Part shown: in pieces, positions 27,778-35,506 of the stretch
How the letters are laid out: every line of letters begins with the position of its first letter
How positions within the stretch are numbered: position 1 is the stretch's first letter
From: Maribacter sedimenticola
Lineage (GTDB): Bacteria; Bacteroidota; Bacteroidia; Flavobacteriales; Flavobacteriaceae
Length of the DNA stretch: 64,000 nucleotides
Assembly: GCF_900188415.1 (NCBI RefSeq)
Contig: NZ_FZNV01000007.1
Span: forward strand, 90,910 to 154,909
Direction: 5' to 3'
Notes under the pieces: generated by a model
Seen by the model: the letters and a program-made list of their open reading frames with translations, nothing else
Database searches by the model: none
What the model was told of the DNA's origin: nothing
Position numbers and translations under genes: made by a program

Positions 27778-27792
27778 CTATAGATTTAGTAG
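27778..27792. promoter_or_regulatory. Candidate Rrf2-family operator (copy 2)
   Basis: CTATAGATTTAGTAG, again preceded by TATTACC, lies about 25 bases upstream of the -33 element of the sulfate operon and 80 bases after the stop of the Rrf2 gene. It shares the CTA-N9-TAG frame with copies 1 and 3. Confidence 0.6.
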
Positions 27793-27871
27793 ATTAATAA
27801 CAAAAGGGCATGAAAATTTGAGATTCCTCAACACGAAAACACCTAATACCGAGAATTTATATGGGCTGTAA

Positions 27872-28282
27872 TTAAGAAATTAAATCCTTTAAAGTATTTT
27901 TTCTGTAAACCTCCAAAGTACTATCACGCACCTGCAGCATTAATTTATGAACGGAACAAGTTTGTTCATCCGGACAATCATCACAGGTTTCATAAAAGTT
28001 TAAGCTTACACAAGGTACCATAGAAATAGGACCCTCCAGTACTCTCATTACATCTGTCATGGATATTTCCTCTGGAGATTTCAATAAATAATATCCGCCG
28101 CCCTTTCCTTTTTTAGAACCTAAAAACCCTGTTTTTCGCAAGCTCAATAAAATACTTTCCAAGAATTTTTGTGAGATATTTTCCTTTTCGGCAATTTCTG
28201 ATATCTGCACAGGCTTTTTATCAACCTGTAAGGCTAAATATGATAGGGCCTTTAATCCGTATTTTGTCTTTTTAGAGAGCAT
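27872..28282 (-). CDS. Rrf2-family transcriptional regulator (probable sulfur-assimilation repressor)
   Basis: The 136-residue protein has the winged helix-turn-helix of Rrf2/IscR/CymR proteins (LSKKTKYGLKALSYLA, ISEIAEKENISQKFLESIL, GKGGGYYLL). Four cysteines follow: one at PCVS, then C-x2-C-x5-C in CDDCPDEQTC near residues 100-109. This could hold an iron-sulfur cluster as in IscR or NsrR. CymR-type members repress cysteine and sulfate genes, and the operon downstream on the same strand is exactly that. Three matching dyads (27699, 27778, 24396) are candidate targets. No dyad is seen at its own promoter. Confidence 0.88.
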   Translation of the reverse strand: MLSKKTKYGLKALSYLALQVDKKPVQISEIAEKENISQKFLESILLSLRKTGFLGSKKGKGGGYYLLKSPEEISMTDVMRVLEGPISMVPCVSLNFYETCDDCPDEQTCSVHKLMLQVRDSTLEVYRKNTLKDLIS

Positions 28283-28370
28283 AACGCTAAGATAGCCAAA
28301 TAAAAAAATATTGATAAAATACTTGAAGGTTCAATTTAACGTTTTACATACGCTAACAAGCTATTCCCTT

Positions 28371-28898
28371 ATGAGAAAAATATTCGTTTTGACCCTTTTG
28401 GTTACGTTCACTTTGATAAACTTATCCTGTTCTAACGATGAGGGTGAAACCTTAAACGCCAGTGAATCTGAAATTACAGGTACATGGAACTTGACCGCAC
28501 TTGAAACAAAAGATGGTAGATCAGATACTAATTTAGACGGCACTTCTATACCTACAACTTTCACCGCGGTTGGTAAGGATTTTAATACTGTGGTTACTTT
28601 TTCAAAAGACCCTAACATTGTAACTAGTGAAGGTTCTTATACCACTGTAACTACCACTACGGTTATGGGAGAAACATCGACCGAAGAAGAAACCGGTGAA
28701 GACTTTTTTGAAAGTGATGCATGGAGACTAGATGGCAGTACCCTATATTTTGGCACTGGTGATGAGGAAGTAGGCTTTACCATTACAGAACTTACGGATA
28801 ATAAAATGTCCCTGCGCTATACAATTGACGAAACTGTAGATTTCTTCGGTGCTACAACAAGTGTTAGTGCAACTTATAATATGACATTGACAAAATAA
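28371..28898 (+). CDS. Lipocalin-like lipoprotein of unknown function
   Basis: Starting at ATG 28371 the product has 175 residues with a lipoprotein signal (MRKIFVLTLLVTFTLINLSC; lipid-bearing Cys at residue 20). The mature part shows ITGTWNLTALETKDG, then GSYTTVTTTTVMG and a regular beta pattern. This is like the lipocalin-like DUF4923/DUF5004 group of Bacteroidota lipoproteins. An in-frame ATG at 28311 would spoil the signal peptide. It is divergent from the Rrf2 gene and is followed by a strong terminator. Confidence 0.8.
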   Translation: MRKIFVLTLLVTFTLINLSCSNDEGETLNASESEITGTWNLTALETKDGRSDTNLDGTSIPTTFTAVGKDFNTVVTFSKDPNIVTSEGSYTTVTTTTVMGETSTEEETGEDFFESDAWRLDGSTLYFGTGDEEVGFTITELTDNKMSLRYTIDETVDFFGATTSVSATYNMTLTK

Positions 28899-28913
28899 CT
28901 CAGCTTATATAAC

Positions 28914-28945
28914 AAAAAAAGCCCGGTACGTGCCGGGCTTTTTTT
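28914..28945. terminator. Bidirectional intrinsic terminator
   Basis: Seven A, then GCCCGG...CCGGGC (28921-28938), then seven T. It serves both the plus-strand lipoprotein gene and the minus-strand metZ ending at 28965. Confidence 0.9.
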
Positions 28946-28964
28946 GTTTTAATCACTATATCTT

Positions 28965-30137
28965 TTAGCCTAAGGCCTGAGCAATATCCGCTATGATATC
29001 GTCTATATGTTCCAGGCCTACAGAAATTCTGACCGTACCATCTGATATGCCCACTGCAGCACGTTCCTCTACACTTAATTTACTATGCGTTGTAGATGCC
29101 GGATGCGTAACGATAGTTCTTGAATCTCCTAAATTGGCAGAAAGGGATAATAGTTTAATGGAATCGAAAAACTCCCTACCCGCTTCTAAACCGCCTTTAA
29201 CTTCAAAGGCTACTACACAACCACCCGCTTTCATCTGCTTTTTTGCAATTTCATATTTAGGGTGCGATTTTAAAAATGGATATTTTACCCAGTTTACCTT
29301 ATCGCTCGCTTCTAAATATTCGGCTAACTTTAAAGCATTATCACAATGTCTGTCGACTCTTATTGCCAGTGTTTCTAAACTTTTAGAAAGAACCCAGGCA
29401 TTGAAAGGTGAAAGTGCCGGACCGGTAATTCGTGAGAAACGATACACCTTATCCATCAAATCCGCACTACCAACGGTAATACCTGCCAATACCCTACCTT
29501 GACCATCCATTAGTTTGGTACCGGAATGTATGACCAAGTCCGCCCCAAATTTAATGGGCTGTTGTAAGTAAGGTGATGCAAAACAATTATCTATGATTAA
29601 AATTAGATTATTCTTTTTGGCAATTTTACCCAATTCCTCCAAATCCAATACATCAACACCTGGATTGGTAGGCGTTTCCGCATAGATGATTTTTGTCTTT
29701 GGTGTAATTAGACCTTCAATTTTTTCTAACTCATCTATTTTAAAGTATGTATGATCAATATTCCACTTTGGAAAAAAGTTGGTAAACAACGAATGCGTAG
29801 AACCAAAAATACTTCTTGCCGATAACACATGATCTCCACTATCTAACAACGCTGCCAATGTTGAAAATACAGCTGCCATCCCCGATGCAAAAGCAAATCC
29901 GCTCTCCGCTCCTTCCATTTGGCATACCTTTTCTATAAATTCAGATGAATTAGGGTTAGAATATCTTGAGTATATATTACGATCTTTTTCCTCAGCGAAC
30001 GAAGCACGCATATCTTCAGCGTCTTCAAATACAAAACTAGAGGTCAAATACAATGGAACGGAATGCTCCAAATTTTCGCTTCGTTTTAATTGTGTACGTA
30101 TTGCGTTCGTTTCAAATTTATTGTTGTTTTTTTTCAT
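28965..30137 (-). CDS. metZ: O-succinylhomoserine sulfhydrylase-type trans-sulfuration enzyme
   Basis: The 390-residue Cys/Met metabolism PLP enzyme carries the PLP lysine in SGTKLMDGQGRV near residue 207 and YSRYSNPN near 57, which contacts the phosphate of the neighbouring subunit. NAIRTQLKRSENLEHSVPLYLTSSF-type N-termini (AIRTQLKRSENLEHSVPLY is seen here) are those of MetZ, which makes homocysteine from acylhomoserine and sulfide. A cystathionine gamma-synthase role cannot be ruled out. It is the last gene of the metY, metX-thrA, metZ operon, 68 bases after the fusion gene. Confidence 0.88.
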   Translation of the reverse strand: MKKNNNKFETNAIRTQLKRSENLEHSVPLYLTSSFVFEDAEDMRASFAEEKDRNIYSRYSNPNSSEFIEKVCQMEGAESGFAFASGMAAVFSTLAALLDSGDHVLSARSIFGSTHSLFTNFFPKWNIDHTYFKIDELEKIEGLITPKTKIIYAETPTNPGVDVLDLEELGKIAKKNNLILIIDNCFASPYLQQPIKFGADLVIHSGTKLMDGQGRVLAGITVGSADLMDKVYRFSRITGPALSPFNAWVLSKSLETLAIRVDRHCDNALKLAEYLEASDKVNWVKYPFLKSHPKYEIAKKQMKAGGCVVAFEVKGGLEAGREFFDSIKLLSLSANLGDSRTIVTHPASTTHSKLSVEERAAVGISDGTVRISVGLEHIDDIIADIAQALG

Positions 30138-30172
30138 TACACTAATTCTTCTCTATTCCTATTTCTACTTTC

Positions 30173-30202
30173 ATATACTTTGTACTTTGTACTTCGTACT
30201 AT
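30173..30202. repeat. Simple repeat of GTACTTTGTACTT type
   Basis: ACTTTGTACTTTGTACTTCG and a further GTACT occupy the gap between the fusion gene and metZ. The block resembles the one at 14545-14628. Confidence 0.45.
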
Positions 30203-30205
30203 CCA

Positions 30206-33200
30206 TTACCCTTTCTCCGCTATTCGCAATATATCCCCAAAGACACCTCTTGCTGTTACTGCTGCGCCTGCACCTGCGCCTTGTATTACTAACGGATTTT
30301 CACCGTAAGATTCCGTATAGATCTCTATTATGGAATCCGACCCTTTTACTTGCCCCAGGGCACTTTCTTTGGGTACGGAGACCAATTTAACATCTAATAC
30401 TCCTTTCTCTTTCTGAAGATTGCCATGCAGATCACCTACATAACGCAATACATGGTCTGGTTTTTGGTTCTTCTTAATTTCATTGAACTTGGTATCCAAC
30501 ACTTCTAAATGCTGCAAGAAGAAATCTACCTCACCATCTTGTAGTTTTTTAGGTATCAGGTTTTCAATATTGATATCTGCAAACTCATTATGCAAATCCA
30601 GTTCACGTGCTAAAATCAATAATTTACGCCCAACATCATTTCCAGAAAGATCTTCACGTGGATCAGGCTCTGTAAATCCTTTTTGCATTGCATCTTTCAA
30701 AATCGATGAAAAAGGTACATCCACTTCTGAGAATGTATTGAAAATATAACTTAAAGAACCTGAGAACACGCCTTTTATCCTTGTTATATTCTCTCCGGAT
30801 AAATGTAACAACTTAATGGTATCAATCAATGGCAATCCTGCTCCTACATTGGTTTCGTACAGATATTGCTTTTGATTTTTTTGCAATTCTTCCCTCAATA
30901 ACTGATAAAAATCGTAACGCAAGGTATTGGCAATTTTGTTAGATGACACAATATCAAAACCATGCTCTACAAATTCAAAATAGTTGGCTACGAAATCTTT
31001 ACTTGCCGTATTATCAATTACAATAAGGTTCTCTAAATGGTGACGCTTTGCAAATTCAAAGACGTCATCAACCTTATACGGTTTTCCTTTCTGCTCCAGT
31101 TGTGTTTTCCAATTCTTGGCAATACCCTTTTCATTCAACAATATTTTTTTAGAGTTTGCAATTCCAAAAACCCTTAGGTCTAATTTCTTGCGCTCTTTTA
31201 TGGACTTTGCCGATTTTAAAATCTGCTCTATTAACGTACCGCCTACATTCCCGTGACCGAAAATCAAAATATTAATTTTCTTGCTGATGCCGAACACCTG
31301 ACCGTGCATAACGTTGACCGCCTTATACAAATCCGATTTCTTCACCACCAAACTTACGTTCTTGCCAGATACCGTATTATTGAACAACAACGGTACAATC
31401 TGGTTTTTGATCAATGCATTGAAAGGATTGTGAAAAGTACTTAAATCTTGACCTACGATAGATATGATAGATACATCATCCATCACCGTAATCATATTTA
31501 CATCCTTTGATTCAAAATCGTTGCTAAACTCATTTTCCAGTGCCAGCTTTGCCCTTTTTGCCTTATCCTTTTTCACCACAAGTCCTATTCCCCTTTCAGA
31601 TGATCCTTGGGAAATAATACTCACACTAATATTGCTAGATTGTAAGGCTTTAAAAATACGGGCATCTACCCCTACTTTCCCTAACAAGCCACGACCTTCT
31701 ATATTGATCATAGCAACATCTTCTATAACCGAGAGCGACTTTATACCTTCTTTACTGGATTTAGCGCTTATTAAAGTACCCTCATTATCATCATTATAGG
31801 TATTTAAAATACGTAACGGAATGTTCTTCTCGATTAAGGGAATTATGGTTTTGGCATGTAAAATAGTAGCTCCAAAATTGGCAAGCTCATTTGCTTCTTC
31901 ATAAGATAGGTTAGCCAGTCTTTTCGCCTCCGGCACATAATCAGGATTTGCAGTATAAATACCATCAACATGGGTATAATTCTGTAATTCTTCGGCATCT
32001 AAGAAATTAGCCAATAATGCGGCGGAATAGTTACTACCGTTCCTACCTAAAGTAGTTGTCTCGTTCTCCACTGTAGAAGCTATAAAACCTGTAACTACCG
32101 CTACCGTATCACTCGGAATTTCTGCAAATTTTAAAAGCACCAATTCTTTGGATTCATTTTCAAGTACCTTGGCGTCACCAAAGGTATCATCGGTCTTAAT
32201 GACTTCACGAGTATCTACAAGTTTGGCATTGATTCCTTTACCGATCAATAGCTTGGTTACCAGTTTGGCAGAGATCAACTCGCCATACGCCAACACCTCA
32301 TCTTTTATTTTGGCACTATAATCTCCCAACAAGGAAACTCCTTCATACAGCTTTGCCAAGCCCTTGAATTCCGCAGATAGATTTACGTTGGAATAGGTAT
32401 GTTTTTGATACTTCTCCAGCGCTTCAAAATCTGACCTATAATCTTTTTCCTTGGCTGCTTTCTCTAGCATATCCTCTAGCTGATCCGTAGCCTTTTCCCT
32501 GGCGGAAACCACCATGGCTACATTCTCATTGTTCTTGACCTTTTGTGTCACGATATCCAAAACACGCTCAAGTCCCTCGCCATTGCTTAACGATTTACCA
32601 CCAAATTTTAAGATTTTGATTTTCTTGATATTACCGTTGGCATTAAAAATACCGGTCAGCAATTTTTCCATCTGATCAAACTCGATCAAAAAGGCATCAT
32701 GCCCATGCAAAGATTGTACTTCACCATAGGTAACATTACTCTTTGCCTGCGCCAATTGCTTAAAGGTATCTTTGTTTTCTTGGGCGGTAAAGAACATATC
32801 GGAATCTACCCCGATTATATGAATATTGGTATCGCTATTTTGTAGTTTAATGAAATTCTCATCACCATCCCTAGTAACATCAATGGTCTTTAACAATTGA
32901 TTCATCAACTTATACGCAGACAATTGAAAACGCTCTTGTAGCTTATCTCCATGGTGCATTAACCAACTTTCTACATTAAAAACCTTAAGCTCCTCATTGG
33001 TACTTCGTTTAAATCGCTCTTTAAAGGAAGCCGGGGTCCTATAACATAACATGGCATGCATACGGGCATCATGCACAGGTTGTTTAGAGTTCACTAAAAA
33101 CTGTTCCTGTATTTGGCAATTGGCTATTAACCAATCGGTCGATTTCCAGTCAGATGCCACAGGAATCAAATGTTCTGTCAGCGTTGGGTGCAATGCTGCC

Positions 33201-33592
33201 ATTTCCCAAGCGATACCACCACCTAAAGATCCACCGATCAATGCAAACAAACGCTCTACTTTTAACTGCTGTAGGCCCAATAAAAATATTTTAGCTACAT
33301 CACCGGCTACAAAATCCTTATAGTTCTCGATTACAAACTTATCATGACCATTACCCGGAATGTTGAATGCCAAAATAGTGTACTTGTTGGTATCTATACA
33401 CTTTTCTTCTCCGATCAAGGCAGACCACCAACCATTTTCTCCGGTAACATTAGAATTGCCCGTTAATGCATGGTTCACCAATATAATGGGTGCAGTATGT
33501 AATTTTTTTCCAAATACCTGATACGATAATTGAATATCTTGAGTACTACCGCTTAGGGTCTTGTATTTTTTAATCTGTAGTTGATGTAACAT
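30206..33592 (-). CDS. Three-domain fusion: homoserine O-acyltransferase (MetX-like), aspartate kinase, homoserine dehydrogenase
   Basis: The 1128-residue protein combines three activities of homoserine and methionine synthesis. Residues about 1-320 are a MetX-like alpha/beta hydrolase with nucleophile Ser122 in GGSLGGG, an Asp in GVDSDMFF and a His in LHGHDAFL. Residues about 330-780 are an aspartate kinase starting LKFGGKSL, with LGRNGSNYSAAL and two ACT-type segments (SVSIISQGSSERG; SIISIVGQDL). Residues about 790-1128 are a homoserine dehydrogenase with GHGNVGGTLIEQ and SSNKIANTL. The MetX part is shorter than free-standing enzymes. It is the middle gene of a SAM-I-controlled operon. Confidence 0.93.
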   Translation of the reverse strand: MLHQLQIKKYKTLSGSTQDIQLSYQVFGKKLHTAPIILVNHALTGNSNVTGENGWWSALIGEEKCIDTNKYTILAFNIPGNGHDKFVIENYKDFVAGDVAKIFLLGLQQLKVERLFALIGGSLGGGIAWEMAALHPTLTEHLIPVASDWKSTDWLIANCQIQEQFLVNSKQPVHDARMHAMLCYRTPASFKERFKRSTNEELKVFNVESWLMHHGDKLQERFQLSAYKLMNQLLKTIDVTRDGDENFIKLQNSDTNIHIIGVDSDMFFTAQENKDTFKQLAQAKSNVTYGEVQSLHGHDAFLIEFDQMEKLLTGIFNANGNIKKIKILKFGGKSLSNGEGLERVLDIVTQKVKNNENVAMVVSAREKATDQLEDMLEKAAKEKDYRSDFEALEKYQKHTYSNVNLSAEFKGLAKLYEGVSLLGDYSAKIKDEVLAYGELISAKLVTKLLIGKGINAKLVDTREVIKTDDTFGDAKVLENESKELVLLKFAEIPSDTVAVVTGFIASTVENETTTLGRNGSNYSAALLANFLDAEELQNYTHVDGIYTANPDYVPEAKRLANLSYEEANELANFGATILHAKTIIPLIEKNIPLRILNTYNDDNEGTLISAKSSKEGIKSLSVIEDVAMINIEGRGLLGKVGVDARIFKALQSSNISVSIISQGSSERGIGLVVKKDKAKRAKLALENEFSNDFESKDVNMITVMDDVSIISIVGQDLSTFHNPFNALIKNQIVPLLFNNTVSGKNVSLVVKKSDLYKAVNVMHGQVFGISKKINILIFGHGNVGGTLIEQILKSAKSIKERKKLDLRVFGIANSKKILLNEKGIAKNWKTQLEQKGKPYKVDDVFEFAKRHHLENLIVIDNTASKDFVANYFEFVEHGFDIVSSNKIANTLRYDFYQLLREELQKNQKQYLYETNVGAGLPLIDTIKLLHLSGENITRIKGVFSGSLSYIFNTFSEVDVPFSSILKDAMQKGFTEPDPREDLSGNDVGRKLLILARELDLHNEFADINIENLIPKKLQDGEVDFFLQHLEVLDTKFNEIKKNQKPDHVLRYVGDLHGNLQKEKGVLDVKLVSVPKESALGQVKGSDSIIEIYTESYGENPLVIQGAGAGAAVTARGVFGDILRIAEKG

Positions 33593-33610
33593 CTATTTCA
33601 AAATCAATTT

Positions 33611-33752
33611 GTGGCTGAGCTTCGACTACGCTCAGCCACCACATGTAAAATAATATATTCTTGAACATTCAATGACTTCGGCTAGGCTCAGCCGCCACCA
33701 ATATTCTTTTTTTCTTAAACCACCGATCACTTCGGCTACGCTCAGTGACCGG
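33611..33752. repeat. Three REP-like palindromes in tandem
   Basis: Three hairpin units lie in the metY to metX-thrA gap: 33611-33639 (GGCTGAGC/GCTCAGCC stem), 33671-33699 and 33724-33752. They share the core CTTCGGCTACGCTCAG, with variants CTTCGACTACGCTCAG and CTTCGGCTAGGCTCAG. Spacing is irregular (about 31 and 24 bases). The stems of the outer units carry compensating differences (GGCTGAGC/GCTCAGCC versus TCACT/AGTGA). Such elements are scattered in flavobacterial genomes and may stabilise the 3' end of metY mRNA. Confidence 0.75.
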
Positions 33753-33776
33753 TTGTTGACTATATGGCAACCTATA

Positions 33777-35051
33777 TTAAAGACTGGCAAATGCCTGCTC
33801 TAAATCTGCTTTTAAATCTTCTATATCTTCAAGACCTACCGACAAACGAATTAAATCCTGCCCTACACCTGCACCTTCTTGCTGCTCTGCGGTTAATTGC
33901 TGGTGGGTAGTACTAGCCGGATGAATGATCAATGATTTGGTGTCACCAATATTGGCAAGTAATGAAAATATCTTAGTGGCATCGGTAACCTTTTTAGCCG
34001 CTTCAAAACCGCCCTTGATACCAAAGGTAACCAATCCGCTTTGACCTTTTGGCAAGTATTCTTGTGCCAAATCATAGTATTTATTGCTCTTCAATCCTGG
34101 ATAATTTACCCAAGCCACTTCTTCCCTACCTTCTAACCAGGTGGCCAATTCCAATGCATTTGCACTGTGTTGCTTTATACGTACCGGCAAAGTCTCTAAA
34201 CCTTGTATAATTTGGAAAGCGTTAAACGGACTCAATGCCCCACCAAAATCACGTAAACCTTCCAATATCAATTTAAAGGTAAATGCTGCCGCGCCTAATG
34301 CCTCGCTATATACCAAACCGTGGTAACCTGCAGATGGTTCCGTGAATTCAGGGAATTTTCCGTTGGTCCAATCGAAGGTACCGGCATCTATAATTGCGCC
34401 ACCTAAAGACGTTCCTTGACCGCCAATATATTTTGTCAATGAATGAATGACCAAGTTGGCACCGTGCTCAATAGGATTTAACAATGAAGGTGTAGCCACA
34501 GTGTTATCTACTATAAATGGTACTCCAGCCGCTTTAGACTCCTTTGAGATCCCTTTTAGATCCAACACATCCAATTTCGGGTTACCTAAAGATTCCACAA
34601 AGAAAGCCCTTGTATTATCCTTTACGGCATCGGTAAAGTTCTTTGGGTCAGATGCATCTACAAAGGTGGTCGTAATGCCGAATCTTGGTAGGGTAACATT
34701 CAACAAATTAAAGGTGCCACCGTATAAACTGCTAGATGCTACAATATGATCGCCCGCTTTTAACAAGGTCAATAAACCTGTAGAAATAGCAGCAGTACCA
34801 GATGCAAAGACTACTGCACCAATACCACCTTCAACAGCAGCCAATCTGTCTTGTAAAATTTGATTGGTAGGATTGTTCAAACGTGTGTAAATAAACCCTA
34901 GTTCTTTAAGTGAAAATAAGTTTGCCGCATGATCGGTATCATTAAATACATACGATGATGTTTGATAAATAGGCACTGCCCTTGTACCTCCATTTGTAGT
35001 GGTGTCGTGACCTGCGTGTAATGCGTTTGTTGCTAATTTGTGATTACTCAT
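33777..35051 (-). CDS. metY: O-acetylhomoserine aminocarboxypropyltransferase (sulfhydrylase)
   Basis: Starting at ATG 35051 (MSNHKLATNALHAGHD) the enzyme has 424 residues, normal for MetY; an in-frame upstream start would add 18 hydrophobic, unlikely residues. It condenses O-acetylhomoserine with sulfide to homocysteine using PLP. The lysine is in HSLTKYIGGQGTSLGG near residue 207, and YTRLNNPTNQILQ near residue 57 and the long C-terminal half are family features. It is first in its operon and follows a SAM-I riboswitch. The operon also encodes a second sulfhydrylase (metZ). Confidence 0.95.
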   Translation of the reverse strand: MSNHKLATNALHAGHDTTTNGGTRAVPIYQTSSYVFNDTDHAANLFSLKELGFIYTRLNNPTNQILQDRLAAVEGGIGAVVFASGTAAISTGLLTLLKAGDHIVASSSLYGGTFNLLNVTLPRFGITTTFVDASDPKNFTDAVKDNTRAFFVESLGNPKLDVLDLKGISKESKAAGVPFIVDNTVATPSLLNPIEHGANLVIHSLTKYIGGQGTSLGGAIIDAGTFDWTNGKFPEFTEPSAGYHGLVYSEALGAAAFTFKLILEGLRDFGGALSPFNAFQIIQGLETLPVRIKQHSANALELATWLEGREEVAWVNYPGLKSNKYYDLAQEYLPKGQSGLVTFGIKGGFEAAKKVTDATKIFSLLANIGDTKSLIIHPASTTHQQLTAEQQEGAGVGQDLIRLSVGLEDIEDLKADLEQAFASL

Positions 35052-35169
35052 GATTTTGTTGTTTTTAAAAATTATTTTAATAATTAAAAAGCCCAACTTA
35101 ACCACATAAAAATGTGAGTAAGTAAAATCAAAAAGTTATAAGAAAGTAATATCGAGAAAATCGATTACT

Positions 35170-35269
35170 GTTATCCTTCCCCTAAGGGTAGAATGTAGCA
35201 CCTTCTTTGTATGGAACAAAGGGTTGCTAAGGTTTCAAAGGGTCTAATCCCTCCACCTTTCTTGATAAC
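35170..35269 (-). promoter_or_regulatory. SAM-I (S-box) riboswitch upstream of the metY operon
   Basis: On the minus strand the order is GTTATCAAGAAAGGTGGAGG, GATTAGACCCTTTGAAACC, TTAGCAACC, the CTTTGTTCC.ATACAAAG hairpin and AAGGTGCTACATTC. A CCCTTAGGGG hairpin and a closing GATAAC follow, which pairs with the opening GTTATC. The match to SAM-I is complete and very similar to the copy at 20002-20106. It lies 118 bases before the metY start. Confidence 0.95.
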
Positions 35270-35298
35270 TATTCAATACGTGTGTGAACTTTGAGCTA

Positions 35299-35306
35299 CA
35301 AATATA
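35299..35306 (-). promoter_or_regulatory. Candidate -7 box of the metY operon
   Basis: TATATTTG (complement of 35299-35306) matches TAnnTTTG exactly and would start transcription about 20 bases before the riboswitch. A -33 TTG is not clear. Confidence 0.45.
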
Positions 35307-35506
35307 AAGGCAGAAAAATTTAAAAACCTAGTATTTTATGAAAAATATATAATTCTTGGTCTTGTTGTTAGTTTTCTGAAGGCTTAAAAGCAATGGAACA
35401 CCTGTTCAATTACAATATTCTCGATACACTCTTAACCTAAAGAAAAATTAGTTTAAGAGCACTCGTACTGACATTTTACTATAAACGAACAACGAGAAAC
35501 GATCAA
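35307..35506. other. Gap between the metY leader and the sulfatase gene
   Basis: The gap contains no gene that I can support. It holds a block at 35482-35506 (AACGAACAACGAGAAACG) of the same simple-repeat family as at 18477 and 37131. The block lies directly against the sulfatase stop codon. Confidence 0.5.

Noticed and set aside
33611..33752. Three regularly similar palindromes taken as a possible CRISPR remnant
   Set aside because: Units are palindromic hairpins with irregular short spacing, no unique spacers of even length and no cas genes. REP-like elements explain them better.
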